Shown here: in pieces, positions 44,118-52,268 of the stretch
Position numbering within the stretch: the first letter of the stretch is position 1
Layout of the letters: every line of letters begins with the position of its first letter
The notes under the pieces: model-generated
Databases searched by the model: none
What the model saw: the letters and a program-made list of their open reading frames with translations, nothing else
What the model was told of the DNA's origin: nothing
Made by a program: the position numbers and the translations under genes
NCBI RefSeq assembly: GCF_002846415.1
Contig: NZ_PJMX01000001.1
Span: 4,588,001 to 4,652,000, forward strand
Source: Streptomyces sp. TLI_146
Lineage (GTDB): Bacteria > Actinomycetota > Actinomycetes > Streptomycetales > Streptomycetaceae
Length of the DNA stretch: 64,000 nucleotides
Direction of reading: 5' to 3'

Positions 44118-44931
44118 AACGCTCCTCCATTACGCGGGCGATCAGTGCGGCCGAGTCCTCCACAGAGAGGGCAGTGGCCTGCAAATGATCGTAACGGAGT
44201 GAACCCTCCCTGATAGCTTGCGGGTTGGCCGTCATGTGACCCGAGACGAAGTCTTCGGTGTAGACGAGATCCGGGTCGTCGTCGAAGCGCAACATGGTGA
44301 ACTCGCCACCCGCCAGACCCGCGTGCGCACCCGCCGCGAAGGGGAGGATCTGAACCCTCACCCACTCCCGCTTCTGCTGAACGTGCAACAGGTGCTGAAG
44401 CTGCTTACGCATGATCTCCGGGCTGCCGATCTCCTGGTGCAGCACGGCCTCGGTCATCACCACCCAGACCAGCGGAGCCACCTCGCGCTCAAGGATTCGC
44501 TGGCGTTCCATGCGGGCCTCGACGAGCCCGTCGACGTTGCCGTCCGGACGGACTCCCAGTACGGCACGCGCGTAGTCCTCTGTCTGGAGCAACCCGTACA
44601 CGAGCTGAGCCTGGAACGACGAGATATACGCCGCCCGCGCCTCCATCTCCGCGTACTGCTGGAACCACGACGGCAGCTGGCTGCGCAGGACCAGCCCGAC
44701 CAGCCGCCCGAAGAACCCCTCCGTGAGGAGCGCCGCGTCCAGGCGTTCGGAGATGTCCCGGGTCGGGACCTTGCGCGCCGTTTCGATCTGGCCGATCAGC
44801 GACGCGGCGCAGAAGATGCAGTTTCCGAGCTGCTCCTGTGTCATTCCGGCTGATTCGCGCTTGCGGCGCAGCTCGGAACCGTAATAGTCCAGCGGCGAGG
44901 CGCTGGGATCGAGGTCTCGGATGTTGACCAT
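44077..44931 (-). CDS. XRE regulator with DUF5753 domain (WhiJ-like)
   Basis: 284 residues. N-terminal XRE HTH (YYGSELRRKRESAGMTQEQL / GNCIFCAASLIGQIETARKV), then DUF5753 (WFQQYAEMEARAAYISSFQA / QLVYGLLQTEDYARAVL, later ILPFAAGAHAGLAGGEFTML). This is the standard Streptomyces regulator that works with a DUF397 partner and often a divergent ATPase-like anti-sigma protein, all present here. It probably controls development or secondary metabolism; target unknown. Confidence 0.9.
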   Translation of the reverse strand: MVNIRDLDPSASPLDYYGSELRRKRESAGMTQEQLGNCIFCAASLIGQIETARKVPTRDISERLDAALLTEGFFGRLVGLVLRSQLPSWFQQYAEMEARAAYISSFQAQLVYGLLQTEDYARAVLGVRPDGNVDGLVEARMERQRILEREVAPLVWVVMTEAVLHQEIGSPEIMRKQLQHLLHVQQKREWVRVQILPFAAGAHAGLAGGEFTMLRFDDDPDLVYTEDFVSGHMTANPQAIREGSLRYDHLQATALSVEDSAALIARVMEERYGDQRVPGKRPLA

Positions 44932-45015
44932 GATGACGGGTCACCCCCAACCACACGCGGTGGACAGATTTTTCTGCCCCTACCGACCGTAACCAGATCG
45001 CCGCACTCTGGTGGC

Positions 45016-45450
45016 GTGAATCACGCAACTCACCCTTCCGAGGCGCAAGTTGGGGGTCGCTACGGCATGAACATCACCGTGGGCGACCATTCGGCCCGGC
45101 ATCTGCGCCGCATTCTGCGCTGGTATCTGGTCAACTGGTCGATGACCGCCGTCGCCGACGCGGCCACACTCGCACTGACCGAGCTGACGGCCAACGTCGT
45201 ACGCCATGTGCCCGGCCGCCACTGCCATGTCCTGATACTGGCCAGGCCGTCCGGAGTGCGCGTCGAGCTGACGGACGACTGCGCCGAGCTGCCGCACGCC
45301 CCCGCCCGTACCGACGAACTCGCCGAGTCGGGGCGGGGGTTGCTGATCGTGGCGGCGGTGACGGACCGGTGGGGGGTGCTGCCGCACGCGTGGGGCGGGA
45401 AGACGGTGTGGTTCGAGTGCGACGTGCCCGCCGCCGTCCGCACCCCCTAG
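45016..45450 (+). CDS. ATP-binding (RsbW-like, HATPase) regulator
   Basis: 144 residues. GHKL-type ATPase fold: N-box ALTELTANVVRHV, G1-like region ELTDDCAELP and G2-like ESGRGLLIVAAV. It resembles anti-sigma-factor serine kinases, of which Streptomyces has many. It is divergent from the XRE/DUF397 pair and probably belongs to the same set. Start GTG at 45016; ATG at 45067 (MNITVGDHSARHL) is an alternative. It ends convergently with trpS, both stops sharing CTAG. Confidence 0.82.
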   Translation: MNHATHPSEAQVGGRYGMNITVGDHSARHLRRILRWYLVNWSMTAVADAATLALTELTANVVRHVPGRHCHVLILARPSGVRVELTDDCAELPHAPARTDELAESGRGLLIVAAVTDRWGVLPHAWGGKTVWFECDVPAAVRTP

Positions 45451-46433
45451 CGGAACCCGCCCATGGCGGCGCGCACTTCGTCGAGGGTGGCCTCGGCGAG
45501 GGCGTTGGCGCGCTTGTTCCCCTCGCGCAGGACCTCGCGTACGTACGTGAGGTCCTGCGCGTACTCCGCGCGGCGGGTCCGCATGGGGGCGAGGAAGGTG
45601 TTCACGGCGTCGGTGGTCTGCCGCTTCAGCGCGGCGGCGCCGCCGTCGCCGATCTCGGCGGCGATCTCGTGCGGGTCGCGGCCCTGGCAGAGGGCGGCGA
45701 GCCGGAGCAGGTTGGCGACGTGGGGGCGGTTCTCGGGGTCGTAGGCGATGTGGCGGTCGGCGTCGGTGGTGGCGCGGCGGATGACGGCGGCCGTCTCGTC
45801 GGGGGTGGCGCCGAGGGGGACCGCGTTGCCGCGCGACTTGCTCATCTTCGTGCCGTCGGTGCCGGGGAGGAGCGGGGTGTCGGAGAGCAGGATCTCGGGC
45901 TCGGGGAAGACGTGCCCGTAACGGTCGTTGAAGCGGCGGGCGATCGTACGGGTGACTTCGAGGTGCGGGGCCTGGTCCTGGCCGACCGGGACCAGGTCCG
46001 GTTTGCAGAACAGGATGTCGGCGGCCTGGTGGGCCGGATACGTGTACATCAGCCCGCTCACCGCCGACTGGCGCGAGTGCGCGATCTCGTCCTTGACGGT
46101 GGGGTTGCGGCCGAGCTCGGCGACGGAGACGAGGCTGAGGAAGGGGAGCAGGAGCTGGTTGAGGGCGGGGACGGCGCTGTGGTTGAAGATCGTCGTACGG
46201 GTGGGGTCGATGCCGGCGGCGAGGTAGTCGAGGACCAGGCCGAGGGTGTGCCCGACGAGGTCGTCGGCGAGGTCGCGGTCGGTGATCACCTGGTAGTCCG
46301 CGACGACGAGGATCACTTCGGCGCCTTCGTTCTGGAGGCGTACGCGGTTGTGGAGCGTGCCGAAGTAGTGGCCGAGGTGGAGGGGGCCGGTGGGGCGGTC
46401 GCCGGTCAGGATGCGGGGCGCTGCGCTGGGCAT
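45447..46433 (-). CDS. trpS: Tryptophanyl-tRNA synthetase
   Basis: Charges tRNA-Trp. The 328-residue class I synthetase has a HIGH-type motif (PTGPLHLGHYFG) and the KMSKS loop (DGTKMSKSRGNAV). Length matches the short bacterial form. ATG preceded by AGAGAGG. Streptomyces commonly carry two TrpRS genes, and the auxiliary, indolmycin-resistant one of S. coelicolor is reported to be controlled by ribosome-mediated attenuation. The leader here has exactly such a Trp-rich mini-ORF and alternative hairpins, so this is probably the attenuation-controlled copy. Confidence 0.95.
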   Translation of the reverse strand: MPSAAPRILTGDRPTGPLHLGHYFGTLHNRVRLQNEGAEVILVVADYQVITDRDLADDLVGHTLGLVLDYLAAGIDPTRTTIFNHSAVPALNQLLLPFLSLVSVAELGRNPTVKDEIAHSRQSAVSGLMYTYPAHQAADILFCKPDLVPVGQDQAPHLEVTRTIARRFNDRYGHVFPEPEILLSDTPLLPGTDGTKMSKSRGNAVPLGATPDETAAVIRRATTDADRHIAYDPENRPHVANLLRLAALCQGRDPHEIAAEIGDGGAAALKRQTTDAVNTFLAPMRTRRAEYAQDLTYVREVLREGNKRANALAEATLDEVRAAMGGFR

Positions 46434-46514
46434 GGGGTGGGCCTCTCTGGGTGGGTGGCGGGGCCGGGGGCGACCGGTCCGGCCCGATCCGATCCAGAGG
46501 GATCCGGGTATGCG

Positions 46515-46543
46515 AAAGGGCCGTCCGTGTCGAACGGCCCTTT
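46515..46543 (-). terminator. Attenuator terminator hairpin of trpS
   Basis: Perfect 10-bp stem AAAGGGCCGT / ACGGCCCTTT with a 9-base loop (hairpin 3:4), between the leader peptide and trpS. An 8-bp competing pairing, GAGCGGCC (46568-46561) with GGCCGUUC (46539-46532), would form the antiterminator. Confidence 0.82.
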
Positions 46544-46568
46544 GGTCATGCAGGTGGGGTGGCCGCTC

Positions 46569-46610
46569 CTAGGAGGAGGGCCACCAGCACAGACACTGCA
46601 TGGAAGACAT
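46569..46610 (-). CDS. trpS leader peptide MSSMQCLCWWPSS
   Basis: A 13-codon mini-ORF with two adjacent Trp codons (46586-46581) before a TAG stop. TACACT, a -10 match, lies six bases before the ATG, so the transcript probably starts at the ATG (leaderless). Trp codons overlap the first strand (GGTGGCC) of a hairpin with GGCCACC at 46564-46558. A ribosome stalled for lack of charged tRNA-Trp would free the second strand to form the antiterminator and switch trpS on. Confidence 0.82.
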   Translation of the reverse strand: MSSMQCLCWWPSS

Positions 46611-46616
46611 GGGGGC

Positions 46617-46622
46617 AGTGTA
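46617..46622 (-). promoter_or_regulatory. -10 element of the trpS leader transcript
   Basis: TACACT (TANNNT) ending six bases upstream of the leader ATG. No good -35 is seen. It sits 14 bases beyond the stop of the small membrane gene. Confidence 0.55.
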
Positions 46623-46635
46623 GCGGGGCGGGCGG

Positions 46636-46767
46636 CTACTTGTGGGCGTGGTCGCCGACGTAGAAGAGGAGCCAGACGAAACCGGCGAAGAGGTGTGTGC
46701 CGAAGATGTAGAACCCGGCGCGGAGGGCTATGCCGCGTTCCTTGCGCTTCTCGGTGTCCTCGGCCAT
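46636..46767 (-). CDS. Small single-span membrane protein (DUF6126-like)
   Basis: 43 residues: charged N-terminus MAEDTEKRKERGIALRAGFY, one membrane helix (FYIFGTHLFAGFVWLLFYVG) and a DHAHK tail. Similar tiny proteins are conserved in Streptomyces. It ends 25 bases before the trpS leader peptide start on the same strand, so the trpS promoter lies immediately after it, or read-through from it enters the attenuator. Function unknown. Confidence 0.72.
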   Translation of the reverse strand: MAEDTEKRKERGIALRAGFYIFGTHLFAGFVWLLFYVGDHAHK

Positions 46768-46797
46768 GGGGTCCAGGGTACGGGGTGATCCTGCCCG

Positions 46798-47013
46798 GTG
46801 TTCGTCTGCGGGCCGGTGGTGGGTTGCTCGCGCAGTTCCCCGCGCCCCTTTTTGGCCCGGTGTTCGTCTGCGGGCCGGTGGCCGGTTGCTCGCGCAGTTC
46901 CCCGCGCCCCTAGAAATGCCGCTCCGCGGCATCCCCCTGGGCGTCCCGCAGGGGCGCATCTAAGGGGCGCGGGGAACTGCGCGACCAGCCCACCACCGGG
47001 CCGCAGACGAAAG
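46798..47013. repeat. Dispersed palindromic repeat, copy 4 (left arm duplicated)
   Basis: Two tandem left arms (starting 46799 and 46858, the second almost identical to the first), inner hairpin TGCCGCTCCGCGGCA, one right arm ending GGGCCGCAGACGAAA. Ends 30 bases from the FUSC gene stop. Confidence 0.88.
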
Positions 47014-47043
47014 GTGACGCATTCCGCGAAGCGGGCGGGTGGG

Positions 47044-49014
47044 CTAGCGCGGGGATGCGATCGAGCGGGCCGCGCGGACCTCCTGGCGGAGGGGGGCCAG
47101 GACGCTGTCCTCCGGGCCCGTCAGAGACGCACGGACCTCCACCAGCGTGGAGGAGGCACGGAGCCCGTCCGCCAGGGCCCGCAGCTCGCGCGCGACCTCC
47201 GCCACTTCAGCAGGCCCCGGCGCCACCGCCCCGTGATTCACCCGCACCCGCGCCGCCGTCGTCGCGTCCACGATCCGCTCCACCGCCACCACCAGCGGCC
47301 ACCACGCCGCCGCCCGCGCCCCCGTCGGCGGCGGCTCGGTCAGCGCCCGCTGGAACTCGGAGCGGACCACCGACAGGTCCCGGTAGATGCGGCGGCGCCG
47401 ACGCACCCGTTCCACCTGGTCCGGCCCCGCGGAAGCGAACGCGCACTCCACGTACCCCGCCGCCTCCCCCACCGCATCCGCCAGCCGGTCCCCGATCCGC
47501 GTGTGCCAGCTCTCCGGCCACAGCAGATAGCCCGCCACCAGGGAGATCCCGCAGCCGATCAGGCTGTCCCACAGGCGCGGCAGGACCAGGGCGAAGCCCT
47601 GGTGGTTCAGGACGTCCGACAGGAGCAGGATCACCGGGGTGATCGCGGCCGTCTGGAAGGCGTACCCCTTCGCCGAGAACGCCGGGATGAGGGCCGCCAG
47701 CACCACCATCACCGGCACGTCCCACCACCCGCGCGGCACCTCCGCGAGCACCGCCGCCGCCGTCACCAGCCCCACCGCCGTGCCGAGCGCCCGCAGCACC
47801 GCCCGCGAGAACACCGACCCGAAGTCCGGCTTCAGGACGAACGTGACGGTCAGCGCCACCCAGTACGAGCGCGGCACCGCCACCAGCGACACCAGCGCCT
47901 GGGCCAGCCCGATGCAGAGCGCGAGCCGCAGCCCGTACCGCCAGGACGCCTGCGAGAACAGCACGTTGCGCGCGCCCCGCCGCAGCCGGATCCGCAGCGC
48001 CGCCGGGCGCCCGAGCCGGTCGTCGACGTTGTACGGGTCGGGGTCCGGCTTGTGCACCACCACCGCCGCGTGCCGCAGCGCCGCGTCCACCGCCCGCTCG
48101 GACGGCTTGGCGGGCTCGGGAAGCGCCAGGTCGGGCACCGGACCCGTCCGCGCCTGTTCGACCGCCGTCGCCAACTCCCGTACGGCGGCAGGGATCTCGG
48201 CGGGCAGCGGCCGTCCTCGCAGGTGCGCGGCCGGGGCCGCCTCCACCAGCGGGATCACCACGTTCAGCTGGGCGAGCAGCCGCACCAGCGGGCTGCGTCG
48301 TCCGTGGTCGCGGGTGCGGCGCGCGAGCACCAGGTCGTACGCCGTGTTGAGCGACTGCGTGACCGCCTGCCGTCTGGCGTCGTACGCCGGTGTGCCCGCC
48401 GCTTCGAGCAGCTCGGCCACGGAACGGTAGGTCGCGGCGACGGCCGCCCGCTCCGGGACCCGGTTGCGCAGCGGCCAGCCGAGCAGGGTGAGAAGGAGGA
48501 CGAACAGGCCGCCGAGGGTGAGCAGCAGCGGCGCCTTCCACCACGGCGACGGCATCGGAAGGCCCGCCCCGACCACCGCGTTCAGCAGGAGCAGCAGCCC
48601 GGAGACCGAGGCCACCGCGCCGATGGACGAGATCATCCCGGAGACCAGCGCCACCAGGGTGAGGGCGATGACGGCGAGCCAGCCGTCCCCGTACACCAGG
48701 GTGCCGAGCGTGACGCCGATCGCGCCGAACAGCTGCGGTACGGCGATGTTGAAGACCCGCATGCGGTACGCGTCGGCCGTGTCGCCGATGACCCCGGACA
48801 GGGCGCCCATCGACACGAGCGCGCCGTACGTCGGCTGGTCGGTGGCGAAGCCCACGGCGAGCGGGGCCGCGAGGGCGACGCCGGCGCGGGCGACCGCGGG
48901 CCACACGATCGGTGTGCTCTGCGGGCGCAGCCCGCTGACCAGCCACTGCGGCGGCGCCAGCCGCACCCGTCCCCGGTCGCCCGGGCCCTTGTCCACGTCG
49001 AGCTGTGCACCCAT
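47044..49014 (-). CDS. FUSC-family membrane protein (aromatic-acid exporter-like)
   Basis: 656 residues with two membrane blocks of about six helices (residues 38-190 and 360-520) separated by a soluble helical region and followed by a cytoplasmic tail. The second block contains YWVALTVTFVLKPDFGSVFS / RAVLRALGTAVGLV, the FUSC signature seen in AaeB/YccS-like exporters. Exports aromatic acids or similar compounds in characterised relatives; the substrate here is unknown. ATG start; monocistronic between two repeats. Confidence 0.87.
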   Translation of the reverse strand: MGAQLDVDKGPGDRGRVRLAPPQWLVSGLRPQSTPIVWPAVARAGVALAAPLAVGFATDQPTYGALVSMGALSGVIGDTADAYRMRVFNIAVPQLFGAIGVTLGTLVYGDGWLAVIALTLVALVSGMISSIGAVASVSGLLLLLNAVVGAGLPMPSPWWKAPLLLTLGGLFVLLLTLLGWPLRNRVPERAAVAATYRSVAELLEAAGTPAYDARRQAVTQSLNTAYDLVLARRTRDHGRRSPLVRLLAQLNVVIPLVEAAPAAHLRGRPLPAEIPAAVRELATAVEQARTGPVPDLALPEPAKPSERAVDAALRHAAVVVHKPDPDPYNVDDRLGRPAALRIRLRRGARNVLFSQASWRYGLRLALCIGLAQALVSLVAVPRSYWVALTVTFVLKPDFGSVFSRAVLRALGTAVGLVTAAAVLAEVPRGWWDVPVMVVLAALIPAFSAKGYAFQTAAITPVILLLSDVLNHQGFALVLPRLWDSLIGCGISLVAGYLLWPESWHTRIGDRLADAVGEAAGYVECAFASAGPDQVERVRRRRRIYRDLSVVRSEFQRALTEPPPTGARAAAWWPLVVAVERIVDATTAARVRVNHGAVAPGPAEVAEVARELRALADGLRASSTLVEVRASLTGPEDSVLAPLRQEVRAARSIASPR

Positions 49015-49082
49015 GGGATCAGTATGCGATCACGGTGAATGAGACCTTTTGGGTGGGTCTTGCGAGACGATGGATCTTGCCC

Positions 49083-49226
49083 GGTCTTTGTCTGCGGGTG
49101 GGTGCGTGGCTGGTCGCGCAGTTCCCCGCGCCCCTAGGTAGTCGGCCGCAGCCGGAGATCCCAGCTCAGCCACAGTCCTTTAGGGGCGCGGGGAACTGCG
49201 CGGCCAGCCCTCCACCGGCCCGCAGG
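49083..49226. repeat. Dispersed palindromic repeat, copy 5
   Basis: Both arms present; the loop differs from copies 3 and 4. Between the FUSC start and the oxidoreductase stop, 66 bases downstream of the latter. Confidence 0.87.
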
Positions 49227-49292
49227 TGAGTGTTCGACCTTCGGAATCTTTATCCACACCCTGTGGACAAAGATTCCCACCGCACCCACGCC

Positions 49293-50222
49293 CTACGGCA
49301 CGAACAGCGTCTTCCCCCGCGCCCCGCCCGCCCGGTTCCGCTCCAGCGCCTCCGGGACCTTCTCCAGCGGGTACTCCGCGTCCACCGGCAGATGCACCTC
49401 GCCCGCCAGCGCCGCCGCGGCCAGCGCGTCGAGCAGCGCGCCCGTCGCCGTGAGCCGGAAGTTCACGCCCTTGCCGGGCGGGGCCGCGCCACGGGTGCTC
49501 AGCGCCGCGCCGCCCGGCCGCATCAGCGAGGCGTACGCGTCGAAGGACTCGGTGTCGGCCGACACCAGGTCGATCACCGCGTCCACTCCGCCCGGCACCG
49601 CCCGCGCGCACGCCTCCCGTACCGACTCCTCCGTGGCGTCGATCGCGTACACCGCGCCCAGCGCCCGCATCCGCTCCCGCTCGTCGCCCCGCACCACCGC
49701 CACGACCCGCAGGTCCCGTGCCGCCGCCAGTTGGGTCAGCGCGCTGCCGACCCCGCCCGCCGCGCCCACCAGGAGCAACGAGTCGCCCGGTTCGAGGGCC
49801 ACGCCGGTGCGCAGGATCTGGAGCGCGGTCATCCCGGCCGTGGGCAGCGCCGCGGCCGCCCGCAGCGCGAGCCCGTCCGGCACCCCGGCGATCGTCGAGT
49901 CCTGCGGCACGGTCACGTACTCCGCGTACGTGCCGGTCCCCACCGGTGGCCGTCCCGCCTGCCCGTACACCGCGTCGCCCACCACGAACCGGTTCTCGCC
50001 CGGCCCGACCACGTCCACGCGCCCGGCGAAGTCCAGGCCCAGGACCAGCGGGAAGACATGCGGGGCCCGGCCGTCGAGGAGGCCGTCGGCGACCTGCCAG
50101 TCGAAGGGGTTGAGGGCGGCGTACTCGATCTTCACCAGGACCTCGCCGGGTCCGGGCGTCGGCTTGGGGACGTGGACGACCTCCGGTGTGGCCCCGAAGG
50201 CCTGGACCGCGACAGCGCGCAT
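49293..50222 (-). CDS. NADP-dependent quinone oxidoreductase-like (MDR) protein
   Basis: 309 residues of the zinc-independent medium-chain reductase family. N-terminal GroES-like part (EVVHVPKPTPGPGEVLVKIE / YAALNPFDWQVADG), cofactor site GDSLLLVGAAGGVGSALTQL, and the C-terminal GGARGKTLFVP. No catalytic zinc Cys set. Reduces quinones or enones with NADPH in known relatives. ATG at 50222 begins the conserved N-terminus (MRAVAVQAFG). Likely monocistronic. Confidence 0.9.
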   Translation of the reverse strand: MRAVAVQAFGATPEVVHVPKPTPGPGEVLVKIEYAALNPFDWQVADGLLDGRAPHVFPLVLGLDFAGRVDVVGPGENRFVVGDAVYGQAGRPPVGTGTYAEYVTVPQDSTIAGVPDGLALRAAAALPTAGMTALQILRTGVALEPGDSLLLVGAAGGVGSALTQLAAARDLRVVAVVRGDERERMRALGAVYAIDATEESVREACARAVPGGVDAVIDLVSADTESFDAYASLMRPGGAALSTRGAAPPGKGVNFRLTATGALLDALAAAALAGEVHLPVDAEYPLEKVPEALERNRAGGARGKTLFVP

Positions 50223-50325
50223 ACGCGTACGACCTCCTGCTCGGCCCCCCTGCCCCGGGCTCCCGGACGGTCCGATCCTCACCCAGGAACGCGCCACCCG
50301 CACCCCGGGTCACCGGCCGTCCGGC

Positions 50326-51372
50326 CTACCCCTCGAACAGTTCGAGGTCGACGGCCAGCGCCCGGTGGTCGGTGTCGCGCAGGGTCAGGAACCGCACCGA
50401 CCTGACCGTGAAGTCGTCGCCGCTGACGAGCACATGGTCGATCTGGGTACGGAAGGGCGTGGTGCGGTCGGCGGGCCAGGAGTACGTACGCGACTTGTCC
50501 GCGAGCCGGGCACTGTCGTGCAGTGCGCCCGCCTTGAGGACCGAGCGGAACGCGGCGTGGTCCTGGGTCGCGTTGAAGTCCCCGGCGACGATCACCGCCT
50601 CCCCCTTCGCCGACGCCGCGAAGTCCCGCACCCGCCCCAGCTCCCGCCGCCACGCGCCCTCCCGGCCCGGCAGCGGGGGCTCGGGATGGGCGAGCTGGAG
50701 CCGTACGTCCCGGCCCGCGACCCGCGCCACCGCGCCCGGCATGGCCATCGCGGAGGGGATCGTGGGGGCGGCCGTCAGCGGGTACTTGCTGAGGATCGCG
50801 GACCCGGCCGAGCCGTCCTCGCGGACGACGTTCCGGTACGGGTAGTCCGCCTTCGCCACACGCTGCTCCAGCGCGTCCGCGCAGCCGAACGCGCACTCCT
50901 CGACGAACACGAAGTCCGGCTTCTCGCGGCCGATCGCCGCGATCAAGTCGTCCGTCGCCCAGCCGAATTCGGTGTTGGAGGTGAGGACGCGCAGCTGGCC
51001 GAGGGGGCTGCCGTGCGGGCGGGTGATCTCGGCGCCGTACGGCTGGGTGTACCAGCCGGTCACGGCGAGCACGGCGAGCGCCCACGCCATCCCGAGCCGC
51101 CACCGCCCGAACGCGGACAGGACGAGCGCCGCGCCGCCGGGCACCAGCAGCCACGGCAGGAAGGCGAGCAGCTGCGGCACGGGCGTGACCCCGTCGACGT
51201 CCGCGGCCCGGCACCCGACGACCGCGCTGACCCCGGCGAGCACGAGCCCGCCCAGGACCGCGGCGGCCCGCCGCCACGGGTGTCCCCGCTCCCCGGGCGG
51301 CCCCGCCGCCGTGTCCGTGGCGGGGCCGGGCGGTGCGGCGTTGAGGGCGTCGGCGTTGGCGTTGGCGTCCAA
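50326..51372 (-). CDS. Endonuclease/exonuclease/phosphatase-family membrane protein
   Basis: 348 residues. Three N-terminal membrane helices (about residues 34-105) then an EEP domain with VLTSNTEFGW, PDFVFVEEC, IVAGDFNATQDH and DTDHRALAVDLEL, covering the catalytic Asn, Glu, Asp and His. Such proteins are likely surface phosphodiesterases rather than nucleases. The start appears to be TTG at 51372, with GGGAGGG four bases upstream. Confidence 0.87.
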   Translation of the reverse strand: MDANANADALNAAPPGPATDTAAGPPGERGHPWRRAAAVLGGLVLAGVSAVVGCRAADVDGVTPVPQLLAFLPWLLVPGGAALVLSAFGRWRLGMAWALAVLAVTGWYTQPYGAEITRPHGSPLGQLRVLTSNTEFGWATDDLIAAIGREKPDFVFVEECAFGCADALEQRVAKADYPYRNVVREDGSAGSAILSKYPLTAAPTIPSAMAMPGAVARVAGRDVRLQLAHPEPPLPGREGAWRRELGRVRDFAASAKGEAVIVAGDFNATQDHAAFRSVLKAGALHDSARLADKSRTYSWPADRTTPFRTQIDHVLVSGDDFTVRSVRFLTLRDTDHRALAVDLELFEG

Positions 51373-51436
51373 AGGGCCCTCCCGGTCGGCGGTTCGGCAG
51401 GCCGTGGTGCCCTCAAGTATCCGCCGGTGCGGTCCT

Positions 51437-52192
51437 TCAGCCCGTCAGATGGGCACGCAGGGCCGCGTTGAACTCGGCGGGCCGCTCCAGATTGGGCAGA
51501 TGGGCCGCCGACTCCACGACGACGAGGGTGGATCCGGGGACCGCCGCGTGCATCGCCTCGGCGTCCGCGACCGGCGTGTACGTGTCGTCGCGGCCCACGA
51601 CGACCAGAGTGGGGACGGTGACGGTGGTGAGCAGCTCGCGGTAGTCGGGCCGCTCGGCGCGCCCGCGCAGCGCGGCGGCGGCGCCCTCGGGGTCGGTGGC
51701 GGTCATCATCCGGTACACGTGCGCCTTCACCTCGGCGTCCGCGCACGGCGCCACCATCTTCTCCAGCACCTCGTCCGCGTACGGCTTCATGCCCTCGCGT
51801 ACGAGCCGGTCGGCCATCTCACGGCGGGCGGTGCGCCCGTCCGGGGTCTCGGCGGCGGGGAAGGTGTCGGCGAGGACCAGCGAGCTGATCCGCTCCGGGA
51901 AGAGGCGGTAGCACTCCATGACGATCTGGCCGCCCATGGACAGCCCGCCGAGCGCGAAGCGCGCGAGGCCGAGGCGGTCGGCGAGCGCGCGGAGGTCCTC
52001 GGCGAAGTCGGACAGGAGGGTGGTGCCGGGGGTGACGGGCGCGCTGCCGTAACCGCGCAGATCGGGGACGACGACGCGGTGCGTCCGCGCGAACTCCGCT
52101 GCCTGGGGGTCCCACATCGTGCGGTCGAAGGGATGGCCGTGGACCAGGAGCAGGGCGTCGCCCGTGCCCCGGTCGGTGTAGGTGGTGGGCAT
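51437..52192 (-). CDS. Alpha/beta hydrolase
   Basis: 251 residues. Oxyanion segment LLLVHGHPFDRTMW, nucleophile elbow GGLSMGGQIV (Ser near residue 86), acid VVVGRDDTYTPV and His SAAHLPNLERP: the full catalytic triad in order. It resembles 3-oxoadipate enol-lactonase-like hydrolases. Divergent from a MocR regulator with direct-repeat operators in the 76-base gap, so it is the likely MocR target. Substrate unknown. Confidence 0.88.
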   Translation of the reverse strand: MPTTYTDRGTGDALLLVHGHPFDRTMWDPQAAEFARTHRVVVPDLRGYGSAPVTPGTTLLSDFAEDLRALADRLGLARFALGGLSMGGQIVMECYRLFPERISSLVLADTFPAAETPDGRTARREMADRLVREGMKPYADEVLEKMVAPCADAEVKAHVYRMMTATDPEGAAAALRGRAERPDYRELLTTVTVPTLVVVGRDDTYTPVADAEAMHAAVPGSTLVVVESAAHLPNLERPAEFNAALRAHLTG

Positions 52193-52219
52193 GTCCGGAG
52201 GCTAGGCGGCCCCAACTGG

Positions 52220-52252
52220 TCGGTGCAATAAGATCTTTGCTCTCGGTGCAAT
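52220..52252. promoter_or_regulatory. Direct-repeat operator of the MocR regulator
   Basis: TCGGTGCAAT occurs twice, 23 bp apart (52220 and 52243), about two helical turns, in the divergent gap. MocR regulators such as PdxR typically bind direct repeats. Confidence 0.7.
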
Positions 52253-52268
52253 GTTCTGGAGGTACGCG

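Noticed and set aside
46515..46622. T-box riboswitch upstream of trpS
   Set aside because: No T-box core sequence or specifier loop was seen; the Trp-codon mini-ORF with alternative hairpins explains the region better.
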